Shown: positions 22,236 to 32,873 of the stretch, piece by piece
Position numbering within the stretch: position 1 is the stretch's first letter
Layout: each line of letters opens with the position of its first letter
Origin: Macrostomum hystrix
Taxonomy: Eukaryota; Platyhelminthes; Macrostomidae
Assembly: GCA_950097015.1 (NCBI GenBank)
Contig: CATNEN010000007.1
Coordinates: 10,913,001 to 10,977,000, forward strand
DNA: 64,000 nucleotides
Direction: 5' to 3'
Notes under the pieces: generated by a model
What the model saw: only the letters and a program-made list of their open reading frames with translations
Database searches by the model: none
Told to the model about the DNA's origin: nothing
Program-made: the position numbers and the translations under genes

Positions 22236-25200
22236 TAATTATCACTATTACTATCACTATACACATGTAAAACCTTAGCCTCATATTGATAAGGAGACTA
22301 CTTAGTCTACTTTGAATGTTTTTTTGCTTCTAGGCTACTTCAGTAAATTTCATGGAATAAAAGACATTTAGGCCATCAAAGCCATGAAGGTCACAAAGCT
22401 AGGGTATAAAGTCTAGCCAATATTTGAATATGGCCTCACCACAGGACTGAGACAAATGCATTAGACCAATAATCCACTCCCTAAGCATGAATAATAGGTG
22501 ATAAACACAATCTGACAGTGGACTCTAGAGTGCTTGACTCTGAAATTGCATATAGAATCCCTATTTTGGAATGTACAAAGGAAATACAAAGAAAGGAAGA
22601 AATGTGGTAACCTCTTATCCTTGAAGCCAGTCAGAGCTGTAGGGGTCTTGGTTATGTACTTTTCTATGCATGACAAATAGGAACTAGCAAAATATCAACA
22701 CTCACTTTGATCCCAGGATACTCAGAGTATAGCTAGAGTCTGGCAAGGATGGCTAGAATACAGTTTTTATGTTGTAAAACGTTAGATTAGTAAAAGAAAA
22801 GTTTTTTTCAGGCTTTCAATAAAATGTGTTTATGCTTATGAAGCAACCCAATTCTTACCTATTAAAGCTGGGGTCATCTTGGTGTTTTAGTGGTCTTACT
22901 TATTCACTGTATCATTTACGTGTTCTAGTGCTAGCAGACTATTCTTTAGAAGGGCCTAGCTTTATTGCCCATCTCCTAGTTTACAACATACAATAATTTT
23001 ATTTTTTCTCAAGCTATTTATTTAATTTGCCTATTGTCATGACTGGAAGGCCCAGAGCACCCAATAGCATAATCCCTAAGCCTGAGGCTGACCAAAGGCT
23101 GGCAACATACATGTGCAACCTCCCAAATCTTAGCCGGCCGTGTGACTTAGTTTTTGCTCTATTTACGACTTAGTTTGCTCTCAGTTGCAACTTAGTTCAT
23201 TTCATTGCTCTATTTACAACTTAGTTTGCTCTCATTTGCTCTATTTTTTCTCTCCCCTTTTTCCTCTTCTTCAAGCCTTCCTTTTTTGTCCCTTGGTCCC
23301 CCCTTTGATTTTTTTGCACTTGGTTGATTGGTTTTTGCGACTTACCTTGCTTGGCCCTCATTTCACCTAGCCAGTTCGACTGGGTGTTGTGCATGTATGT
23401 GCCTACACATAATGTAAAGTTGTAAATTTGAGCCAACTAGTTATTACACATAATTTTTCTATGGCTTCAAGCAAGGAAAAGTGTTTAAAGTGATAACACA
23501 AACACAATTGAAGGCCAATGCAAAGCAGAAATTCTGGAGCATGTATAGCACATCCGATACTTTGTTTAAAAGTCAGCTAGAATAGTTCCTGTGGCAGCAG
23601 CTAGATCTTAACAATGTGTTTGGTGCAATTCTCTACTGGATTACACATCATTATCCACTGTGAACAATTTTAGTGATCTAACTAAGGCAATAACTCTTTA
23701 GAATGTTTACTGTTAGTGTTTTGCTTGTCTACAATTGAAGCTTGTTCATTTTCAATATAAAAAATAATAATGTAAAACAAACTACAACATTGCCTTTTGT
23801 GCCTAGAGCAATGCCAGATTTGGAGAAATGCTCTAAATAATGCACCTCTGAGGCCCTATTTCAAAGCCACTGAATAAGTACTTCTGGTTTCCAAGGAAAG
23901 AGTTCTCGGAAGGTAAGCTACTGAGCTACTTAATACTAGATTAGGTGAAAACCTAAAAAAACTTGATGTTATAGCCTAGCCTAATCATTTAAAGATACTA
24001 AACTGGAATATTGCCACTTTATTTTTACTCATGGCCTAACAAATATAGCTAGCCAACTTTTAATTTTAAAAGCACATAATCATTACATTAACAATTTATA
24101 TGGATAGGCCCTAGTTAGAAATGTGTGTTAGTCCTTAAAAAAAATATATATATATATTAGGCCTATGTGCTACCACATAATCTATAATACCCCAGAATGT
24201 TGAAAGAGGTTAAAAAGAATAAATCTCTCATTTAGAGACACTTGTATTATTTAGTATGGTTGTAAACGTTAAACTTACAGGGTTAAATTTTTTAGATTAA
24301 ATGTAAACCTTAAATTGCCTAGATGTTTAACTTTCTCATTTCATTATTTCATCATTATACATACAACATGTTATTTAAACTAACTTATCTGACTTTTACT
24401 TTACAGAAAATTTAAACAAGAAGTTAGAGAGGACAGTTACAAAAATATATTCGTTGTGGAGAAGAGAAAAACTCTAAATGTTTATATAGTGCTAAACATT
24501 TAGGATACAAAAATGTTATGATATTGAGACTATTAAATGTGGGTAAATGTTAATGTTGTGGGTGAATGTTAAGACTGAGTAGCTAAATACATGATAAATG
24601 AGGCATTGCATCAATTAGTCCTATGGCTATGACTACAACAAAACGAAAACTGTCTCTACTTAAAAAAAACGAGCTATAAAACAAAAACTAACAGATACTG
24701 ATAGTGAAAACACTGATCATCTCATATCATGACTTATAACAATTTCATGAAAGGAATTATTAAACAAATTTAACGAATTTTTATGCATAATAATAATAGG
24801 CTCTACATGCTATAATACAATATACCAATTGACTGTTGAATATTACAGACCTAAAGGCTACAGTACAGAGCCACTGGCGCTACTTGTACATTGTACATAG
24901 ACATTTCTCTGTGCCCCTTGGAACGGTCTTTGAATCATACACGGGCCTCAAAAAAGGAAGTGTAATTTTTTCCTAATTTTTTCAGCGTTTATTATCAACG
25001 CCATATAAATTTCTAAAGAGTGGCACAGACAAAAGACAATCTGGCCAACTGGCACTCAATCAGAAACGTATGCCATTGTCATGGTGCTGAATTCTTGCTA
25101 ACTGGAAAACGTCAATTATGGTTGTCTCTCTCAACTCTCAAACTCCAATGTCGTGTCACGTAGTTCATTCAAATTTATCGCCCAAAAACATTAGGGAGTA

Positions 25201-25694
25201 TCATAAAGCACTGAAGGCAAAGACATGGGCTAGATGCCCTGCTTCATTTGTTTAACATATAAAATAAATTTGTATCAAAGTTAGAAGCAGTAACTTCTCA
25301 CAAAGAATGCACAAATTTATTAACGATCAGGGAGCTTCAATTCAAATAAAGATGACCAATTAACGCATAAACAAATGACTTATGAGAAAGAAAATGCAAG
25401 AATGAAGGGATGAGGCGGCCCCACAGTGGCCGAGCTTTGACTGGCACAAACATCAGCATGCTGGAGAAATGCAGCAGAAACAAGGATAGGAGCCAGTAAA
25501 GGGTACAGCTAGTACAGGTGCCTGGAGCTTTATAAACAAATGCATAAGCAGCTCAAAGGCTTAAATTAGGCGATTTACTGTGCTGATCGATGAACGTCAG
25601 TATTGAGTAACAGCCGAGCGGACAAATCTAAATCGAAGCCAGACAAACCGCTAGAGAGGGCGATAGGAGAGAGGACAGTCAGTGATGCCGAAGA
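22236..25694. other. AT-rich intergenic tract
   Basis: No coding frame of interest was found. Pyrimidine-rich runs occur near 23220-23330 and a short TA repeat at 24140-24160. On the minus strand an AATAAA (plus TTTATT, 25316-25321) could serve the MPP8-like gene upstream. Confidence 0.5.
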
Positions 25695-25815
25695 GCCAGT
25701 CAGTCCAGACAGAGCCGGTCAGTCCAGACAGAGCCAGTCAGTCCAGACAGAGCCGGTCAGTCCAGACAGAGCCGGTCAGTCCAGACAGAGCCGGTCAGTC
25801 CAGACAGAGCCGGTA
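25695..25815. repeat. 19-bp minisatellite overlapping the 3' end of MPP8-like gene A
   Basis: About six tandem copies of CAGTCCAGACAGAGCCGGT. The first unit contains the last codons and the TGA stop (25797-25795) of the gene on the minus strand; the rest would be 3' UTR. Confidence 0.93.
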
Positions 25816-28011
25816 GGCCTGCAGCAGCACCCGCAGCTGGCCCATGCCCGAATTCTCCTGCGGCAGCTGCAGCTCCAGCTCGTTAGTCTCGCCGGGAGGT
25901 CGCAGCGGCTGGCAGCCGGTCAGGAAGTGATGAGGTGGCGTGAAGCTGGGTTGGGTGACCCCGTTGAGGCGCACGCCGGACACCATGTCCGGGCCGGACA
26001 GCATGGGGTGGGCGGTGCCGGTGCCTGGGAAGTGGGCCACGGCAATGAACAGGCAGTCCAGCGAGCGGCCAGCCGGGCCCTCTTTCAGATCCTCCGGCGT
26101 AGAGAAGGTCAGGACCCGCTGCGGGCCGGTGCCAGGGCTGACAACGAAGGGCGAGGACACTGAACAGGTGATCTGCGCGCCGGGGAGGCAGCTGCCAACC
26201 ACCTGTTCGATCTCGGTCAGCAGCAGGGCCTGCAGCTCGATAGACCACAGACGAGAAATTTTCAAGGCTTCTTCGGGGATGCCGGCCGCTCGACCGGGCC
26301 AGAGCGCGTTGAACTCTGCGCCGCGCCAAAGCAAATAGTTCATGGTGTGAAACTGGGACTGGCGGGCCGCGCGCATCAGGGCTGTGTCGCCCCGGTGGTC
26401 CCGCAGCTCCAGGTTGGCTCGCGCCTGCAGCAGGAGGTCGCAGGCTATCTGCAGGCCCAGGCCAGCTGCTGTCATTAGGGCCGTACGGCCGGTCCGGCGC
26501 TCCGGAAGGTCCGGGTCGGCGCCAAACTGTAGCAGCAGTTGAAGGGCTTCCGTCAAGCCGTACTTGGCGGCGGTGTGCAAGAGCCAGCTGGGCCGGGATT
26601 CGGGGATGACGTTCAGACTAGGACAGTCCGGATGCCGAAGCGCCTGGCTCAGCGCCATCAGCGGCCTGTCAGGGTCTCGAACCAGATCCACAAGCTCGCG
26701 CTCTGTCAACAGTCGCGGTGGGAACTCAGCGTCCCGCTCAACCAGAAGGATCCGCATGATGTCCGCTGAGCTGCCGGATACCTGCCTTGCCGGGTTGGCC
26801 AGCTCAGACGACAGTGTGGCCTTCCAGGCGTCGGAATCACCACCAGATCTCACCGACTTACCTGAGTGTGCAGCGTCAGTGCGCGACGATCCTGACGGCC
26901 CGTGACCGGTGGTCTTGTCTTTAACGATCTCGCGGCCAGCTAAACTCAGCAGCTTGATCTGGCGCTTGCGGATCACTGCTCCGGTTGGCAGCATCTGGCG
27001 GCTTTCCGTGGAAGCTGGCGCCGCCGAATTAGACCCGGGCTGCAGCCGGCGAGGGTCGCTTGGGCCTGAAGTGCTCACCGAGCCGTCCTCTTCATCTTCC
27101 TCTTCTCCCTCTTGCACCTCACCTCCAACGTCACCGCTGTCACTGATGTCGTCAGCTTCAGCTGCTCTGACCGTGCGCTCTGCCTGCTGCTCCTCCTTCT
27201 CGTTGTAGACGCCATTGTCATTGCCGTTGTCGTCTCCATCAGCCTCGGCTTCGGATGGTGTGTCGCCAGTTTCGGCAATGCGCAGCCCTGAGAATTGAGC
27301 ATCATCGTCATCGTCATCATCATCCTCATCATTGGTTTGGTCGGCATCATTGAACGGCGCAAAAACGGCGAAGACCTTCGGCTGTGGCTCAGGCTGCTTG
27401 ACTGGTGGCTCAGCGGGTTCAACTGGCGCCGCTGTTTCTGTCACGTGGCCACCGTCATTAACGGCCTTGCCGCGGTGTCGCCGGCGGCGGTGTTCAGCCT
27501 GTTTGCTGGCTTTGCTTCGGCCGCTTCCGTGGCGCCGTCCTGACGACGAGCTGTCAGAAATTTCGCCCTCTTCGACTTCTCCGCCTGTCGACGCAGCCAA
27601 ACGAGCAGAAGCCACCTCAGCACTCTTGCGCTTGTGCTTCTTCTTCTTCGCAGGCTTTTGCTTCTTGTCGTTGCTGTCGCTGCTATCATTGTCTGACACA
27701 ATGAACGCCTGTCGCCGTGCTGCAGTCTTCCCAGCGGACTCCTGGGTGAGTCGTTTGATGGCTTTGCCGGACTTGGTGGCAGCGGCGGTGGCGCCCTGCT
27801 CCATGAAGGTCCGCACGGCCTCCTGAGCGTTTCCCATGTTCCCCTCATCCAACCACTGGTAGCTGTCGCGCCCCCAATCGCCCAGCCATTTCACATAGTA
27901 CTCGACCCTGCCTGTGCGTGGGCTGACGCGCCGGTCGAGAACGCGCTCGATCTCGTACTCCTCGTCGCTGCTGCTTGACAGGGAGCCCTCTTCCTCCTCG
28001 GCTGTGCCAGT
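25795..28011 (-). CDS. MPP8-like chromodomain and ankyrin protein, copy A
   Basis: This is one long exon of 738 codons plus stop. It begins at a strong acceptor (CTCCACCCCGTTCCAG) at 28012 in phase 0; no in-frame ATG lies in the exon before the chromodomain. A chromodomain covers residues about 19-72 (EYEIERVLDRR, YYVKWLGDW, SYQWLDE), retaining the cage Tyr19 and Trp42. A long acidic/basic low-complexity linker with KKKKHKRK and a poly-Asp run follows, then about three ankyrin repeats at 474-570 (LLHTAAKYGLTEALQLLLQF, TALMTAAGLG, TALMRAARQS) and a C-terminal domain. The order matches M-phase phosphoprotein 8, the HUSH subunit that reads H3K9 methylation in the nucleus and silences retroelements. 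A separate chromodomain/ankyrin family cannot be excluded. Copy B lies 1.2 kb upstream. Confidence 0.82.
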   Translation of the reverse strand, partial: TGTAEEEEGSLSSSSDEEYEIERVLDRRVSPRTGRVEYYVKWLGDWGRDSYQWLDEGNMGNAQEAVRTFMEQGATAAATKSGKAIKRLTQESAGKTAARRQAFIVSDNDSSDSNDKKQKPAKKKKHKRKSAEVASARLAASTGGEVEEGEISDSSSSGRRHGSGRSKASKQAEHRRRRHRGKAVNDGGHVTETAAPVEPAEPPVKQPEPQPKVFAVFAPFNDADQTNDEDDDDDDDDAQFSGLRIAETGDTPSEAEADGDDNGNDNGVYNEKEEQQAERTVRAAEADDISDSGDVGGEVQEGEEEDEEDGSVSTSGPSDPRRLQPGSNSAAPASTESRQMLPTGAVIRKRQIKLLSLAGREIVKDKTTGHGPSGSSRTDAAHSGKSVRSGGDSDAWKATLSSELANPARQVSGSSADIMRILLVERDAEFPPRLLTERELVDLVRDPDRPLMALSQALRHPDCPSLNVIPESRPSWLLHTAAKYGLTEALQLLLQFGADPDLPERRTGRTALMTAAGLGLQIACDLLLQARANLELRDHRGDTALMRAARQSQFHTMNYLLWRGAEFNALWPGRAAGIPEEALKISRLWSIELQALLLTEIEQVVGSCLPGAQITCSVSSPFVVSPGTGPQRVLTFSTPEDLKEGPAGRSLDCLFIAVAHFPGTGTAHPMLSGPDMVSGVRLNGVTQPSFTPPHHFLTGCQPLRPPGETNELELQLPQENSGMGQLRVLLQAYRLCLD

Positions 28012-29033
28012 CTGGAACGGGGTGGAGCAAGGAAGCAGTAGTGACAGCCGTCCAGATACCAACCCCAATGCAACTGGCTTAAGTAGAAGAAACTGCTGAT
28101 TGATTTGGAACGGCACTGGTGGCTGCATTGGAATGCATTGAGCGCTGTCCACTAACAGAAGATAAAAATAATGCCTAACAAGGTGGGTTGAATTGGAGAG
28201 CCTGGAACTATTCCTTGGGTTCTAAAGCGCTTTGCTTTTTAGAGAGGAAACCAGGGAGAGCACAAATTTAAAACTGAACGGCATCAACTAACTGCTAACT
28301 GCTGGCACAAAGTGAGTAGCTGGACTCAGCGACACTTACTAGGTTGCATCGAATCTAATAGCCGTGACCTAAGCTCCTGACTTAACTACCCCTTACTCAA
28401 TCCAATCTAGCTGCAATAACTCGCTGTTGTGTCGCTTACGGAGGAGCGATAAAAAAAGCAAAATGAAGGCCAAGAGCTGTCACAAACATAATACGCAGGG
28501 GGATGCGTCGGGTCGCGCGGTCTGATTTCAGACGTTCGCACTGCCAAATACGTAGTGTAATAGCACACCAAGAGCCAAGATTAAGCCATGCGAAACAAAC
28601 CTGACAGACTATACAGATTGCTAGAAGTGCACCATCACAGCGAACCGAAACCTGCTGCAGTGGGTGAGTACTGACCGATACACCAAGATTATACAATTAT
28701 TATGAGTAGCTCTGAACAGAGCGCACGCCACTAAACATTAAAAGCGAAGAAAAAGAGTGGCTTATTAGTGCACTAGTAAATCACAAAAATACAAAAACAA
28801 CTGAGCTTAATTGCTGCTTAACTACGAGAATTCGAAGGATAATCGATTAGGTAAAGTATAAAATAACGGACGCATAGGCCTAAGAGAAAATCGGGTTAGC
28901 TGGGCCTCCAACACTCCCAATCTCGACCATCCAAAATCTACTCATTCAGTGGGCTCTGCTCGTCTTTTGCTTCTTAGTCAAGCAGTCAGGGCAGGTGCCG
29001 CTTGTAAAATAAACTGATCCAACAGTAATCATA
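28012..29033. other. Spacer between the two MPP8-like genes
   Basis: No supportable exon was found. If copy A has a cis-spliced 5' exon it should lie here, but I cannot identify it. Confidence 0.45.
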
Positions 29034-29039
29034 TTTATT
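29034..29039 (-). terminator. Candidate poly(A) signal AATAAA for MPP8-like copy B
   Basis: AATAAA on the minus strand (TTTATT on the plus strand) lies about 135 bp after the stop codon of copy B. Confidence 0.5.
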
Positions 29040-29174
29040 CTTTAATCGTAGAATTAGCGCCAAGGAGTTCTGCTGATCTCCAAGGCAGCTATGACTTGAT
29101 GCCAGGTAACAAAGAAAATAAGGGGCGATTTTGGCGCACGCCAGGCCTCCCGAAAGGACCGGACGCAGCGAACT

Positions 29175-30776
29175 TTAGCCGGGACCGGCGCCGGACCGAA
29201 AAGTGTTGCAGCAGACGGGCAGCAACAGCAGCTTGTGGCGACAGCGGGCCGGGCCGTCTGGACTGAAGGCCAGCTGTACATGGTTAGTCTCGCCCGGTGC
29301 GGCAGCGGCCTCATCCGCTGGGTAGACTTCCAGGCAGTCGGCGCTGGCCAGAGGCTTCAGCTCGTGACCGTTCAGCTCGAGGCGGGCGAGCAGTCGCTGA
29401 CCGACTGGTCGCCGGAGCCGGACGCCGCCAAGGCCATCAAGTTCGATGAGGCCAGCAAGTATCAGCTGAGAGTCGGACTCGGCCAGGCCCTCCAAGGTGG
29501 AGTATTTGAATGCGCGGAGGCCGCCAGGCGCCACAGAGAAAAGATGCGGCAACTGGGCAGCCACAATGCTCTGGGCGCGCAGGCGAAATGCGCTGAGCAG
29601 TGGCTTGGTGATGCTGTCTATCCAGTCGCTCAGCTGCTTAGAGTCGAGTAGGGACTGGTGGACCAACTCAAACTCGGCGCCGTGGCGGAGAAGCGCGGCC
29701 GCCGCGTCCCATTGCTGACCGTGGACAGCCAGCATCAGGGCGGACTGATCGGAGCTGTTAAAGTTCTCCGGGATGGCGCCGAACTGCAGAAGGCGGTACG
29801 TGGCGGCGGCGTTGCCAGCTCGGGCAACCAGCATCAGCGGGGTGAAACCGTTCGAATTGGTCACGTTGGGCGAAGCGCCAGCAGCCAGCAGGGACAACAG
29901 AAGCGCCGAGGCGAAAGGGCCAGCATGGGCGGCCGCTGTCACCAGGTGGCTTGTGAGTGCAGCGGGGCCAGCGCGGCTCGCAGCGTTGAACAAGGCGACA
30001 GAGTCGCCGACGGCCACGAGCTGGTGGAGGGCGGCTGTGTCAGGAGGTGGTCCCAGACTGTCGCGGGACGGTTGGGCGAGTTGCAATTCCCGGATAGCCA
30101 CTACCAGAGGCTTCTCGAGCGGCGGTCGCAGGAGCGCCTCGGAAAGGTTGGTCGATTTCTGGAAGGCCGACAGGCTCTGCGGCTTTTGCTGCTCGACTTT
30201 GCGTGTGGAGACCAGGCCGCTTGATGCCGAGGCGCGCTCTCTGGGCTGACCTGACAGCAGGCTGGCCCCGGTGATGTCTTTAGTGCTGCTGTGGATCTTC
30301 TCTTTGAGCTTGCGGGTGGTGCACACCTTCTCGATGCGCTCGCGGGACTTCACACTAGACGGTTGCCGCTGGCGTTTGCGAGGCTGCTCCGGCATCTGCA
30401 GTGGCTGTGAGTCAGGCAACTGTTGGCTGGGCGGCTCGTACTCTGGCGTGTTGTCAACGGAGCTCGCCGATGTGTGGCGACGCTTGCTGGTGCCGGAGGC
30501 GGGCCGCTGCTCGTCAGGCAGCTGGTGTCGGGAGCGCTTGCGAGTGGGCCCAGCCTCAGTAGGATCCAGCACTTGCGTGCGCCGGTGCTGCAGCTTGAAC
30601 TTATCCAGCTTTTGCTTGTTGGACGAGCTGTTGGCAATGAGGTCAGCCTCGGCTGCCCATCTATAGCTGGGGGAGGCTCCAGTGTTTCTAAATCTGACTT
30701 GAAACTCCCAGCCGCGAATGCCGGGCCGGCAGTCAATGACTCGCTCTACGTCTAGTGATGGCGCATTGTGGTGCAT
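29175..30776 (-). CDS. MPP8-like chromodomain and ankyrin protein, copy B
   Basis: This 533-residue frame starts at an ATG five bases behind a strong acceptor (CTCTATTTCGCTTTCAG at 30782). Residues about 8-47 are a short chromodomain-like segment (DVERVIDCRPG, EFQVRFRN, SYRWAAEADL). A basic, Ser-rich linker with RKRSRH and RKRQRQ follows, then ankyrin repeats at about 276-370 (GFTPLMLVARAGNAAATYRL, SALMLAVHG, AAALLRHGAEFEL). The C-terminal domain shares the PGETN signature and neighbouring spacing with copy A. In the chromodomain the usual first aromatic is Leu and the usual Trp is Phe (VRF), so methyl-lysine binding may be lost or altered. Same strand and architecture as copy A point to an old tandem duplication with divergence. 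Confidence 0.78.
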   Translation of the reverse strand: MHHNAPSLDVERVIDCRPGIRGWEFQVRFRNTGASPSYRWAAEADLIANSSSNKQKLDKFKLQHRRTQVLDPTEAGPTRKRSRHQLPDEQRPASGTSKRRHTSASSVDNTPEYEPPSQQLPDSQPLQMPEQPRKRQRQPSSVKSRERIEKVCTTRKLKEKIHSSTKDITGASLLSGQPRERASASSGLVSTRKVEQQKPQSLSAFQKSTNLSEALLRPPLEKPLVVAIRELQLAQPSRDSLGPPPDTAALHQLVAVGDSVALFNAASRAGPAALTSHLVTAAAHAGPFASALLLSLLAAGASPNVTNSNGFTPLMLVARAGNAAATYRLLQFGAIPENFNSSDQSALMLAVHGQQWDAAAALLRHGAEFELVHQSLLDSKQLSDWIDSITKPLLSAFRLRAQSIVAAQLPHLFSVAPGGLRAFKYSTLEGLAESDSQLILAGLIELDGLGGVRLRRPVGQRLLARLELNGHELKPLASADCLEVYPADEAAAAPGETNHVQLAFSPDGPARCRHKLLLLPVCCNTFRSGAGPG

Positions 30777-31823
30777 GTTAGCTGAAAGCGAAATAGAGTG
30801 GCAGCGGCTTTGATTCTTGATTTCTATTGCTCACTCCAACTGAATTTCCTGAACAGAAAAACTATTTATAAAATGACTATCAAAACTCCAAGGTTACTAC
30901 TGGGTGGCGCTAGTTGACAGTAGAGTAAGCGCGGGCGAATCTTTAAACAAGATTTTGTTCTCTCAGGCTGGATGTACTGAGGGTTGTCTCTGAGAGAGCA
31001 GCTCCTGCGCGCGCTTGTGGAGGCAGAAATCTTAAGAAGAGGGAGCAAGTTTTTCAGTTAGCTTTATCGATTTTCCTGGACACAGGAGGGAGGCGAAACG
31101 GGGAGAAAGAAATTCCCGCTTGGCACTCCCCAGGCCAGTCAGGGGCCGGGGATGATGAATGGAAGCCTGTGCAGATGAACACTGAAGCCGCTGGATGAAA
31201 AGCAGTTGCAGTCCAGGCCAGCAGGCAAGGCAGATAGGCAGTGCAGGAATTCTGATGCTGCTTTTTATGCCATTTAGTCTCCGAGTAACAAAGCAGCAAT
31301 GCAGACCTGGGGCAGAGTAGCGGCAAATCTAATTCTTTGAAAGCTTTAATTAATGTCGTTTAGACTCGAGTTACGCTTGAACAGCAAGTTCTGTGTCAGG
31401 TTAGTCAGGAAGTGAAGATCTGCTGTGCCTATGACTTGTGATGCCGCTGGAAGACAGGCAGGCACTAGACACACTGAATGAATGCGTGATGACTCGGTGT
31501 ATGACTGGGAGGCAAGTTGGGGCAAGGAGGTTTGGGGCAGCGGAGTGGGCAGGGGCGTTGCAGGGATTGAAATAGCCGAGGCGGAGGGGTGGGTGTCGGG
31601 CTCGGGGCTGGAGGGTGCGAGGGCCTGGCGGTGCAGCGAGCAATGGAGGCGGTGGCAGTGGCAGTGTACAATCTGAAAGTCACGCGCTATCTGCGTGAGA
31701 TTAGATCGACCAACTACATTCAACAAAGACGAAAAGGCACATGTGACGCGAGGGTTCTGAGTCTACTCAGTCAACGAGAGATAAGAGCGACTGAAATGGA
31801 GTCACCATTGGATTTCACATAGC
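30777..31823. other. Intergenic upstream of MPP8-like copy B
   Basis: No supportable gene. The first bases contain the CTCTATTTCGCTTTCAG acceptor of copy B at 30782-30798. Confidence 0.5.
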
Positions 31824-32214
31824 TGTGCTAGGCTCGGGGCTGCGACCCCAATCTTCACAAACTATCTGGTGTAATGTTGCCAAGAACTTTGCACCACCCC
31901 TGAAAGGAGGGGCGTGAAATGAAAATATAGGGCAGAGCGGGGCGCGAAAGCCCCGCCACCGCCGCGATTCTTAGAAAGCTAGTCTTTGAGCTCCAGGTTA
32001 GCCAATTAGAAAATAAACTGTGTTTGTGTTCTTTCTTGGTCTGATCTCCGATCACCGAGGTAAGGATCGAGAAGAGATCGCAACCACCAGCCGTTGTATA
32101 GAGGATCGATAGTCGTGAGTAGTTATAGCCTTCAAGTCACCAAGACTGCCACAAAACCGCTAGACTACGCATAGAGAAACTGAACTGAACTCCCAAGAGA
32201 GAAACAAAAAATTG
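31824..32214 (+). mobile_element. LTR-like dispersed repeat, copy 1
   Basis: A 391-bp segment is nearly identical, in opposite orientation, to 49446-49841. It starts TGTGCTAGGCTCGGGGC and ends GAGAGAAACAAAAAATTG. Internal features are a GC hairpin (GCGGGGC-GCGAAA-GCCCCGC), a second hairpin (CCCCTGAAAGGAGGGG) and AATAAA near 32013, all usual in a long terminal repeat. I find no clear target duplication and no coding part, so LTR origin is inferred. A non-autonomous element is the alternative. Confidence 0.65.
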
Positions 32215-32873
32215 AAAAGCTAAAGTTGCAATATAGGACGGAGGTTGAGTAAGAAGAAACTGTACTACGATTAGACCTGCATTTCTCAGAATAGGCCTTA
32301 GAATTGTAACTGGAATCCGCAAGCAATGGGTGGACCGAACCTAGTTTAATTTCCTTCTCTACTCCTAGTTGCAATTCACACAGGTTAAAAAGCAGCATTC
32401 TGTGAATAAATAAAATCCCAAAACTGTTTTGCAAGTTAAGCCGCGAAATAAAATATTTGTTTCATATTTATTTTCTAAGTAGAAAAAGAATGCCATCTCG
32501 AGAGAGAATGCTCGAGGGACTCTACAAAACTCTAAACAACACAGCTAAGGGTCTATAGCGAGTATGCCAGTGCAGTGCAACACAAACAGCATAATTGCTA
32601 CGGCTATTCGGTAATACTAGCATGGCGCAGACCGCCGGTGCGAGCGGACAGACATTGCTGGGCAATACTTGAATGCGAACTAGCAACTGGCAGATCAGCC
32701 CGGCCTGTCATCTCAATCAGCAGCTTCAAACAAACCCTGAGATGACCGGCCCGACAGACTCTGATAGATAGACTGACAGAATATTCTCAAAGCGCAATTT
32801 CATAGAAAATGTTTAGACAGACATAGGTCAGAAGACATCGGGCAGGGAGGTCTCGCAGGGAGGGTTACAGAGG
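32215..32873. other. 3' flank of the SYK-family gene
   Basis: No gene seen. AT-rich; would hold the SYK-family 3' UTR on the minus strand. Confidence 0.5.
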
